A stretch of DNA of 64,000 nt from positions 1 through 64,000 of the forward strand of contig CACJJV010000004.1 of the NCBI GenBank assembly GCA_902593845.1, in the 5' to 3' direction. Under the pieces are notes generated by a model. It was not told the origin of the DNA. It searched no databases and was given only the letters and a program-made list of their open reading frames with translations. Made by a program: the position numbers and the translations under genes. This DNA is from an uncultured Pelagibacteraceae bacterium. GTDB lineage: Bacteria; Pseudomonadota; Alphaproteobacteria; Pelagibacterales; Pelagibacteraceae. Shown here piece by piece: positions 57,252-64,000 of this stretch. The first letter of the stretch is position 1, and each line of letters opens with the position of its first letter.

Positions 57252-58568
57252 ATGGTTAAAGATCAAGAATTTTTAGAGACAAAAGCATCATATTGTTTGG
57301 GTTTAGCAAAGAAATTAGGTGCAACAGACTCAAGTGTGGTTGTAAAAAATTCAGTTTCTGAAACTGTAAATTTTAGAAATAAAAAATTGGATGAAGCTAA
57401 TAGATCAGATGATCTAGGCATAAGTATCACTACTTACATTGGTAAAAAAAAATCGTCAATATCTTCCTCTAATTTGCTTAATGATAATTTAAATATTTTG
57501 ATTGAAAAATGTATTGAGACTACAAAAAATACACCTGAGGATGAATTTAATTCTTTACCGGACAGAGATTTATTTGCAAAAGAAGTTAAAGACCTAAATA
57601 TTTATGATCAAACTCACATAGAAAATAATCAAAAAATAGAATATCTAAAAAAATTAGAGGCTGCAGCTTCCAACGATAAAAAAATTGTTAATACTGAGTC
57701 TAGTTTTACTCAAAATAAATCTAATTTTGTTTTAGCTAATAGTGAAGGTTTTTGCGATGGTTACAAATCATCTTCATTTACAGCATCAAGTGTAACAGTT
57801 GCAAAAGATGAAGAAAGCATGGAAAGAGATTATGAATATTCTAGTAAATGTTTTCTTAAAGACCTAGATGATGCAGATGAATTAGGTAAAATTGCTGCTA
57901 ATCAAACTATTAGAAAATTAAGTCCAAAAAAAATTGGGAGTGAGGAAATTGCTATAATTTTTGATAAAAGAATAGCTAAGGGAGTATTAAATACTTTTGC
58001 AAGCGCTATTTCCTCATCAGCAATATCAAGAGGAACTTCTTTTTTAAAAGATAAAGTTAATCAAAAAATATTCTCAGATAAAATTAATGTATTTGACAAA
58101 CCTGATATGCTCAAAGGATTAGGCTCAAGAAATTTTGATAGTGAAGGGGTAAAAACCGATACACTTAAATTAGTGGATCAAGGAATTTTGAAACATTATC
58201 TGATTGATACTTACAATGGAAAAAAATTAAATCTTAAATCTAATGGAAGATGTGGAGGAACAAGTAATCTTTATTTTGAAAATGGAAATATTAGTTTTAA
58301 AGATTTACTGAATTCAAATTCAAAAAGTCTTTATATTACAGAAACCATAGGACATGGAAGTAATATTGTGACTGGAGATTACTCAGTTGGAGCGACCGGG
58401 TTTTTAATTGAAAATGGTGAGTTTAAATATCCAATAAATGAAATTACTATAGCAGGTAATTTTAAAGACATGTTTCAAAATATTACCTTAGCAAATGATT
58501 TGGAGTTCAAATATGCAACTAACTCACCAACCATGTTAATAGAGGGAATGGTTGTTGCTGGTAAATGA
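57252..58568 (+). CDS. pmbA: TldE/PmbA, non-catalytic partner of TldD
   Basis: 438 residues of the same fold without the metal motif. FRNKKLDEANRSDDLGISIT, IIFDKRIAKGVLNTFASAIS and the closing TNSPTMLIEGMVVAG match PmbA. It forms the heterodimer or higher assembly with TldD. Starts on the base after tldD and overlaps the next gene by 4 bases (ATGA). Confidence 0.94.
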   Translation: MVKDQEFLETKASYCLGLAKKLGATDSSVVVKNSVSETVNFRNKKLDEANRSDDLGISITTYIGKKKSSISSSNLLNDNLNILIEKCIETTKNTPEDEFNSLPDRDLFAKEVKDLNIYDQTHIENNQKIEYLKKLEAAASNDKKIVNTESSFTQNKSNFVLANSEGFCDGYKSSSFTASSVTVAKDEESMERDYEYSSKCFLKDLDDADELGKIAANQTIRKLSPKKIGSEEIAIIFDKRIAKGVLNTFASAISSSAISRGTSFLKDKVNQKIFSDKINVFDKPDMLKGLGSRNFDSEGVKTDTLKLVDQGILKHYLIDTYNGKKLNLKSNGRCGGTSNLYFENGNISFKDLLNSNSKSLYITETIGHGSNIVTGDYSVGATGFLIENGEFKYPINEITIAGNFKDMFQNITLANDLEFKYATNSPTMLIEGMVVAGK

Positions 58569-59545
58569 GTGAATTTTGTATAATTGGTTCTGGAATATCT
58601 GGATCCACAATTGCAAATCTTCTTAATAAAAAATATTCAGTAATTTTGTTCGATAAAGCAAGAGGTCCTGGAGGTCGCGCATCTTTTAAAAGAATAAAAG
58701 GCAAAATAGGTTTTGATCATGGTACTCAGTATATTTCACCAAAAACTAAGGAATTTAAAAAATTTACTAAAGATTTAATAAAAAAAAGAATTTTAAAAGT
58801 ATGGAGAGGCGTACATGTTTTTCTTAATTCAAAAAAAAAAGAGGATAAAAAACATTTAAAAGTAATTGGTAAAAATGGAAATAATGATATTAGCAAACAT
58901 TTGCTAAAGAAAATTAATTGTAACTATCAGAGTGAATTAAAAAAAATCTATTATAAAAATAAACTCTGGTATTTGTTATTTGACGATGGAAAATTAAGAT
59001 CTTTTAAAAACTTAATTTTGACTTGTCCTTTTCCACAATTAAAAAAACTTTCTAAGAAATTTATTAATAACTCCTTTTTAAGAAAATCAATAAAAATGGA
59101 TGCAAATATTACTACTATGATTGCAATAAAAAAAAACAAGAATTCAAATAGTAGCTATCTTTTTGATGATCCAATTCTTGGTTGGGCGGGAAATGAAAAC
59201 TCAAAAAAAAGATTTAAATCAAAATATGATTTATGGACTCTTCAAAGTACATTTAAATGGGCAAATAAAAAGATTAATAAAAACAAGAATAACAAAAATG
59301 AAAATTCACAAATTATGATCGATAAATTTTTTAAACTTTCAAATATCAAAAAAACAAAAATTTATTATTCACTCAATCACGGTTGGCGATTCTCTTCAAA
59401 TTCCAGACCATTTAGAATTAAAAGTTATTGGGATCCTAAAAAAAGATTAGGTATTTGTGCCGATTGGTTTGTAGGACCTAGATTAGAGTCAGGATGGATA
59501 AGTGCACATGATTTATTTAAAAAAATCTCAAGAGAAATTAATTAA
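58565..59545 (+). CDS. Renalase-like FAD/NAD(P)-dependent oxidoreductase
   Basis: Small flavin amine-oxidase-like protein of 326 residues. The dinucleotide-binding motif GSGISGSTIANLL is at the N-terminus, then KARGPGGRASFKRI and FDHGTQYIS typical of renalase-like proteins. The C-terminal GWRFSSNSRPFR and GPRLESGWISAHDL complete the FAD fold. The substrate is unknown; bacterial renalases oxidise isomeric dihydronicotinamides. Coupled to pmbA by ATGA. Confidence 0.82.
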   Translation: MSEFCIIGSGISGSTIANLLNKKYSVILFDKARGPGGRASFKRIKGKIGFDHGTQYISPKTKEFKKFTKDLIKKRILKVWRGVHVFLNSKKKEDKKHLKVIGKNGNNDISKHLLKKINCNYQSELKKIYYKNKLWYLLFDDGKLRSFKNLILTCPFPQLKKLSKKFINNSFLRKSIKMDANITTMIAIKKNKNSNSSYLFDDPILGWAGNENSKKRFKSKYDLWTLQSTFKWANKKINKNKNNKNENSQIMIDKFFKLSNIKKTKIYYSLNHGWRFSSNSRPFRIKSYWDPKKRLGICADWFVGPRLESGWISAHDLFKKISREIN

Positions 59546-60218
59546 AATTCTTTAACTTATATTCCCAGTTACCCATTCTTGAATAGGATACTTTTAATAT
59601 CATTAAATTTTTACGATCATACCAAATGTCAAAATCTAATCTTTTATCTTTCGGTATACTCATGTCCTTAGACTTCAGTGTAAAATGATCAACGTCATAA
59701 ACTTTTCCATAAAGATCTATTTTTTCTTTACCTAAAAAAGTTACCACTTGATCCTTAATACTCCCTGAGATAGGACTTATTTGAGAACCTGCTTGTAAAA
59801 TTTTGTGATTCCACCAATTTCCAATCACGTTATCAGCTGAGGCTTCCCCAATATATGAAGAGCCTTTGATATCAAATTTTTTATTTTTTTGGTCAAATGT
59901 TAAATTAACAAACTTCTTTTTGTCATTTTGTAAAGTTTTAGAATTATAAGAAACTAATTGATCTTTGAAATATTTTTCTTCACTATAACCCTCAACTTGG
60001 AAAACGGTTGCTCCCAAAAGTTTAACTGCAAATTTAATTTGATTAGTAACAATAGTTTCTGATCCATTTCTATTAAAAAAATAATGATTATAGCCAATAA
60101 GCTCACCATTTCGAAAAATCTCCATCTCAATTTTGTTGTATTTAATGTAATGTCCAATATGAGCGATTGAATTTGTTGGATAAATAAAAAGAAATAAAAT
60201 GACTATAATTTTTTTCAT
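59538..60218 (-). CDS. Exported DUF6134-like protein
   Basis: 226 residues with a signal peptide (MKKIIVILFLFIYPTNSIA). The mature part looks all-beta: YKIKYN-like YIKYNKIEMEIFRNGELIGY, FDIKGSSYIGEA, WWNHKILQAGSQISPISGSI. It resembles the DUF6134 group, periplasmic proteins of unknown role. The end overlaps the convergent renalase-like gene by 8 bases. Family assignment is tentative. Confidence 0.68.
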   Translation of the reverse strand: MKKIIVILFLFIYPTNSIAHIGHYIKYNKIEMEIFRNGELIGYNHYFFNRNGSETIVTNQIKFAVKLLGATVFQVEGYSEEKYFKDQLVSYNSKTLQNDKKKFVNLTFDQKNKKFDIKGSSYIGEASADNVIGNWWNHKILQAGSQISPISGSIKDQVVTFLGKEKIDLYGKVYDVDHFTLKSKDMSIPKDKRLDFDIWYDRKNLMILKVSYSRMGNWEYKLKNFN

Positions 60219-60268
60219 TTAACAACTAGTTTAATAGACTTTATTAACAATAGAAATAATTTATTAAA

Positions 60269-60916
60269 ATGTTTTTAAGAATTAAGAAAATACCAAGGGT
60301 CAATTGGAGCTCAGATAAGCCTTATAACTTTAAACCAAAATTCTCTACGTTCTTTTTTTTATGTTTTGGCTTGATGTTATTTGGTCTTGGAGAAGGTCTA
60401 TTAATCGTATCTTTTACTGGCGCTTCTCCATGGAGTGTTTTAGCACAAGGTATTTCTTTAAATGTTAATTTGAGTATAGGAACAATAACATTTTTGATTA
60501 GTGTTGCAGTTTTAATTTTGTGGATACCGCTTGGTCAAAAACCAGGGATGGGAACAATACTTAATGCAATCATTATTGCATTAATGATTGATCTTTGTAT
60601 AAAATTTGTTCCAACCCCATCTAATTACTTTAATCAATTAATTCTGGCAATAATTTCGGTAATAACCGTTGGGATTGGTGGAGGTATTTATTTAGTATCT
60701 AATCTTGGAGCTGGACCAAGAGATGGTTTGATGATTGGTCTCCAAAAAAAAACAAATTTACCAGTTGCTGCAGTAAGAGCATTTTTAGAGATCTCTGTTG
60801 TTAGTATTGGATGGTACTTAGGTGGAACTGTGGGTGTAGGAACTTTATTATTTGCTTTTGGTATCGGTCCTTGTGTTGCCTTAGGCCTGTATTTAGTTGA
60901 TAAAATTTTCGATTAG
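60269..60916 (+). CDS. YczE/YitT-like membrane protein
   Basis: 215 residues with about five hydrophobic segments. GASPWSVLAQGISLN near residue 50, LGAGPRDGLMIGLQKKTNLP near 148 and WYLGGTVGVGTLLFAFGIGP near 187 match the YczE-type family. Its function is unknown (one member supports antibiotic synthesis). The stop TAG interlocks with the typA stop. Confidence 0.8.
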   Translation: MFLRIKKIPRVNWSSDKPYNFKPKFSTFFFLCFGLMLFGLGEGLLIVSFTGASPWSVLAQGISLNVNLSIGTITFLISVAVLILWIPLGQKPGMGTILNAIIIALMIDLCIKFVPTPSNYFNQLILAIISVITVGIGGGIYLVSNLGAGPRDGLMIGLQKKTNLPVAAVRAFLEISVVSIGWYLGGTVGVGTLLFAFGIGPCVALGLYLVDKIFD

Positions 60917-62739
60917 GCTGCAGCGCCTGACTTTTCACTTCTCTTTCTTTCATGTGGATCAAGAATTGCTTTTCTTAATCTACAAGAGTCTGGAGTAATT
61001 TCTAAAGCTTCATCAGTATTTAACATACTCAATTGTTCAGCAATGGACATTTTTCTTACGGGTGTTAGAACAACATTTTCATCTGTACCTTGAGTTCTCA
61101 TATTAGTTAATTTTTTGCCCTTCATAACATTAATAATCATATCTCCAGGTTTAGGAGATAATCCCACAATCATACCTGGATAAACAGGATCATTATGAGT
61201 TACAAACATCTCGCCTCTAGCCTGCAAATTGAATATTGCAAATGCGACTGCTTTTCCTTGTTCCATTGAAATAAGTGCACCGTTTCTTCTACCTTCCATT
61301 TCACCCTCAAATGGTCCGTACTTATGAAAAATTCTGTTAATTACACCATTACCTTTTGTAAGTGTCAAAAACCGACTTGTGTATCCCATTAAACCTCTTG
61401 TCGGCGCATGAAAGATTAATCTTTTTTTATTTTTACCAGTATCTTTTAATTCTATTAATTTACCTTTTCTTCTATTCATTGTGTCTATAATTTTTGATGA
61501 ATGTTCCTCGTCTAGATCCATAGTTATTTCCTCTATTGGCTCAAGTTTGTTACCATTTTCATCCTTTTTATAGAGAACTTTTGGGGGACTAACAGTCATT
61601 TCAAAACCCTCTCTTCTCATTTGAGTGAGTAAAATTTCTAACATTAATTCACCTCGACCACTTACGACAAAAGAGTCGTTACCTTCATTTTCTGCAAAAG
61701 TAATTCCAACATTATTCTGTGCTTCTTGAAGCAATCTATCTCTTATTTGAGTACTTGTAAGTTTTTTACCTTCAGTTCCTGCAAGAGGAGATGTGTTTAC
61801 AGTAATGGTAATAGACATTGTTGGTGGATCGATTGGAGTAGCTTTAATAGGATCATTTACCTCAAGATCACAAATTGTGTCAGCAACATTTGCTTTTTCT
61901 AAACCAGCAACAACCACAATATCTCCAGCCTCACCGATTTCGATTGGCACTTTTTTTGTGCCCTCATATCTAAAAATTTTAGTAAGTCTTCCTTCATCTA
62001 CTTTTTCACCTTTTAGATTTATTGCCTTGATGGATTGATTAGCTTTTGCAGTTCCCTGAGCAATTCTTCCAACTAAGCTTCTCCCTAAAAAATTGTCTGC
62101 ATAAAGAAGAGTAGACAACATCGCAAAGGGTTTTGTTTTATCAAATTCAGCTGGTTTTACATGTTCAATAATTTGATCTAATAAAGGATTTAAATTCTCC
62201 CTAGGACCATCAATTTCTTTATCAGCCCAACCAGATCTCCCACTTGCATATAAAACAGGAAAGTCTAATTGTTCTTCATTTGCGTCTAAACTTACAAATA
62301 AATCAAAAGTTTCATCTAAAACGTCATTAGCTCTTTGATCTGATTTGTCCAATTTATTTATTATTACGATTGGTTTTAAACCTTGTTTTAGAGCTTTAGA
62401 TAATACAAATTTTGTTTGAGGCATAACACCTTCAGCAGAGTCAATCAAAAGTAATGCGCCATCCGCCATGCTTAAAACTCTCTCAACTTCTGCTGCGAAA
62501 TCACGGTGACCTGGTGTATCAATAATATTTATTCTTGAATTTTTCCAATTAATAGACGCAGGCTTTGCTAAAATTGTTATCCCTCTTTCTTTCTCAAGTT
62601 CACCTGAATCCATTAATCTTTCGTCAACAACTTCATTTTCCCTAAATGAGCCACTTTGTTTCATCAGATTATCAATTAAGGTAGTCTTTCCATGATCAAC
62701 GTGAGCGATTATAGTGATGTTTCTAATATCTTTGTTCAT
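60913..62739 (-). CDS. typA: Ribosome-associated GTPase TypA/BipA
   Basis: Translational GTPase of 608 residues involved in ribosome assembly and stress growth. G1 is AHVDHGKTTL (11-20), G3 is DTPGHRDF and G4 is NKLDK. The C-terminal TypA-specific region includes GRGELMLEILLTQMRREGFE and the conserved block HAPTRGLMGYTSRFLTLTKG. AGGA precedes the ATG. The end overlaps the convergent YczE-like gene by 4 bases. Confidence 0.97.
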   Translation of the reverse strand: MNKDIRNITIIAHVDHGKTTLIDNLMKQSGSFRENEVVDERLMDSGELEKERGITILAKPASINWKNSRINIIDTPGHRDFAAEVERVLSMADGALLLIDSAEGVMPQTKFVLSKALKQGLKPIVIINKLDKSDQRANDVLDETFDLFVSLDANEEQLDFPVLYASGRSGWADKEIDGPRENLNPLLDQIIEHVKPAEFDKTKPFAMLSTLLYADNFLGRSLVGRIAQGTAKANQSIKAINLKGEKVDEGRLTKIFRYEGTKKVPIEIGEAGDIVVVAGLEKANVADTICDLEVNDPIKATPIDPPTMSITITVNTSPLAGTEGKKLTSTQIRDRLLQEAQNNVGITFAENEGNDSFVVSGRGELMLEILLTQMRREGFEMTVSPPKVLYKKDENGNKLEPIEEITMDLDEEHSSKIIDTMNRRKGKLIELKDTGKNKKRLIFHAPTRGLMGYTSRFLTLTKGNGVINRIFHKYGPFEGEMEGRRNGALISMEQGKAVAFAIFNLQARGEMFVTHNDPVYPGMIVGLSPKPGDMIINVMKGKKLTNMRTQGTDENVVLTPVRKMSIAEQLSMLNTDEALEITPDSCRLRKAILDPHERKRSEKSGAAA

Positions 62740-62824
62740 AAATCCTGGCTCTTATACCTTAAAATTTTTTTTTGAAAACTTTAAAAAAACCAATAAACAT
62801 TAGGATTTTGATCAAAAAATGTTG

Positions 62825-62941
62825 TTATTTTGTTTTTTTTGCCTTTTCTCTTTTTAATCTTCTTTTTTCTTTTAGTGTAAATTTAGGTTTTTTATTAACA
62901 CTTGAGTCTCTGAACGATTTTCCACTGTATCTTTTTGACAT
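62825..62941 (-). CDS. Small basic protein, 38 codons, unknown function
   Basis: An open frame from ATG 62941 to TAA 62825-62827 in the 275-base spacer between groEL and typA. The product is strongly basic (MSKRYSGKSFRDSS, then TLKEKRRLKREKAKK). The codon pattern, clean start and lack of any other gene here suggest a real small protein, but no Shine-Dalgarno or promoter is obvious. It lies downstream of the groEL terminator. Comparison with relatives would decide. Confidence 0.45.
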   Translation of the reverse strand: MSKRYSGKSFRDSSVNKKPKFTLKEKRRLKREKAKKTK

Positions 62942-62960
62942 TGTCTTATTTTAATATTTC

Positions 62961-62990
62961 AAAAAAAAAGGCCATCAAAAGATGGCCTTT
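62961..62990 (-). terminator. Intrinsic terminator of groEL
   Basis: On the minus strand AAAGGCCATC, loop TTTT, GATGGCCTTT is a perfect 10-base-pair stem, followed by a T-run of nine (62969-62961). It starts about 25 bases after the groEL stop. It is the only textbook intrinsic terminator in the window. Confidence 0.93.
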
Positions 62991-63014
62991 AAATTTTTTA
63001 TATTAGAGGTTGGG

Positions 63015-64000
63015 TTACATTCCCATTCCACCCATTCCACCCATTCCTCCCATGCCGCCCATTCCTCCAGGCATTCCAGCAGGTGCTGCGTCTTTTTCTT
63101 CAGGTTTATCAGCTATCATAGCTTCAGTTGTTACTAATAATCCTGATATAGATGCTGCGTCTTGTAAAGCGGTCCTTACAACTTTCACAGGATCAATAAT
63201 ACCTTTAGCGAACATATCACAATACTCTTCGTTTTGTGCATCATATCCATGTGTCTTTTTATTTTGTTCTAAAAGTTTGCCAACAACTACTGATCCATCT
63301 ACACCAGCATTTTTTGTAATTTGTCTAATAGGAGCCTCTAATGCTTTTCTTACCAAATCAACACCAGCTTTTTGATCTTCACCTTTGGCTTTAACTTTTT
63401 CAAGTTCTTGAGCAGCGTACAATAATGCACAACCACCACCAGTAACGATACCTTCTTCAACAGCAGCTCTTGTCGCGTTTAAAGCATCTTCAACTCTATC
63501 TTTTCTTTCTTTAACTTCAACTTCTGTTGCACCACCAACTTTAATTACTGCAACACCACCAGCTAATTTTGCTAATCTTTCTTGCAGTTTTTCCTTGTCG
63601 TAGTCTGAAGTTGTTTCATCAATTTGTTGTTTGATTGAAGAACATCTAGCTTCTATATCTGATTTTTTACCTGAACCATTTACTATAGTGCTGTTATCTT
63701 TATCAACCTTAACTTTTTTACAAGAACCAAGATCTTCAAGTTTGACATTTTCAAGTTTAATTCCTAAGTCCTCAGAAATAACTGAACCACCAGTAAGAAT
63801 TGCTATGTCTTCAAGCATTGCTTTTCTTCTGTCACCAAATCCTGGTGCTTTCACAGCTACAACTTTTAAACCACCTCTTAATTTATTTACTACTAAAGTA
63901 GCCAATGCCTCACCCTCAACATCTTCAGAAATAATCATTAATGGTCTTCCAGCCTGAACAACTGCTTCTAAAAGAGGAACCATTGGTTGTAGGTTTGTTA
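63015..64000 (-). CDS. groEL: Chaperonin GroEL, C-terminal part (partial)
   Basis: The gene runs off the end of the window; 328 codons are visible, without the start. Conserved segments include [59 protein letters not shown] and [13 protein letters not shown]. The C-terminus is the flexible GGM repeat tail ([13 protein letters not shown]). ATP-driven chaperonin, 14-mer with GroES in the cytoplasm. The intrinsic terminator follows the stop. Confidence 0.97.
   Translation of the reverse strand, partial: TNLQPMVPLLEAVVQAGRPLMIISEDVEGEALATLVVNKLRGGLKVVAVKAPGFGDRRKAMLEDIAILTGGSVISEDLGIKLENVKLEDLGSCKKVKVDKDNSTIVNGSGKKSDIEARCSSIKQQIDETTSDYDKEKLQERLAKLAGGVAVIKVGGATEVEVKERKDRVEDALNATRAAVEEGIVTGGGCALLYAAQELEKVKAKGEDQKAGVDLVRKALEAPIRQITKNAGVDGSVVVGKLLEQNKKTHGYDAQNEEYCDMFAKGIIDPVKVVRTALQDAASISGLLVTTEAMIADKPEEKDAAPAGMPGGMGGMGGMGGMGGMGM

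Noticed and set aside
62772-62954. 60-codon plus-strand frame in the typA-groEL spacer
   Set aside because: Its Phe/Leu-rich product is the complement of the basic 38-codon frame and A-rich DNA; the minus-strand frame is the better candidate.
63631-63957. 108-codon plus-strand frame opposite groEL
   Set aside because: Antisense to highly conserved groEL codons, with low-complexity Ser/Leu/Pro content typical of a shadow frame.

Overview
The window looks like a piece of a streamlined, strongly AT-rich alphaproteobacterial chromosome, most likely from the SAR11 clade (Pelagibacterales). The grounds are the protein families and gene order (rplU-rpmA-obgE-proB-proA-nadD-rsfS-ctpA-rppH, ActR/RegA, ChvI/ChvG, class I lysyl-tRNA synthetase, metX-metW behind a SAM-II riboswitch), the low GC content, the short spacers and the many overlapping gene ends. 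This is an inference from the sequence; no database search was run. I see no tRNA, rRNA, CRISPR array, insertion sequence or prophage gene. Almost every base is coding. The largest spacer (62740-63014) holds a 38-codon ORF and the groEL terminator.

Layout. 1-4360: the end of atpH, then atpA-atpG-atpD-atpC on the plus strand. 4343-10879: a minus-strand operon running rplU, rpmA, obgE, proB, proA, nadD, rsfS, ctpA, rppH (ribosome, proline and NAD synthesis, RNA decay), with a clear sigma70-type promoter before rplU. 10944-13382: metX-metW-gloB on the minus strand, controlled by a SAM-II riboswitch. 13578-15556: hisC and a prephenate/arogenate dehydrogenase. 15553-19113: a minus block with an NlpC/P60 hydrolase, an AmpG-like permease and TrkH. 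19202-22735: lysS (class I), pyrD, rpmB and a VUT-family transporter. 22732-25837: a three-gene polyamine cluster (PLP decarboxylase, deoxyhypusine-synthase-like enzyme, agmatinase family). 25960-35615: ActR/RegA, polA, the ChvI/ChvG two-component pair, ahcY, tsaE and the muramate-recycling pair amgK-murU, with bioY on the other strand.

35593-45238: gpmA, a VanZ-like protein, a lytic-transglycosylase-like lipoprotein, an RND pump with an unusually short adaptor, sseA, msrA, a DMT transporter, an AlkA-type glycosylase, a DUF1330 protein and a GT17 glycosyltransferase. 45287-50764: a purine phosphoribosyltransferase facing an NCS2 purine permease, a small lipoprotein, an Hsp20 gene under a heat-shock promoter with a probable RNA thermometer, oligopeptidase B and a membrane J-domain protein. 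50761-60916: GT9, a DapA-family aldolase, cyclopropane fatty acid synthase, a lysine-rich coiled-coil protein with a small membrane partner, a DCC protein, tldD-tldE, a renalase-like oxidoreductase, a DUF6134 protein and a YczE/YitT-type membrane protein. 60913-64000: typA, the 38-codon ORF and the 3' part of groEL.

The most interesting signals are regulatory: the SAM-II aptamer followed directly by eight U, and the sigma32-like promoter whose expected start lies at the first base of a two-hairpin leader with a ROSE-like core before hsp20. Also notable are the polyamine cluster built on a deoxyhypusine-synthase homologue, the RND adaptor lacking its alpha-hairpin, and the interlocked 3' ends of 11 of the 13 convergent gene pairs.
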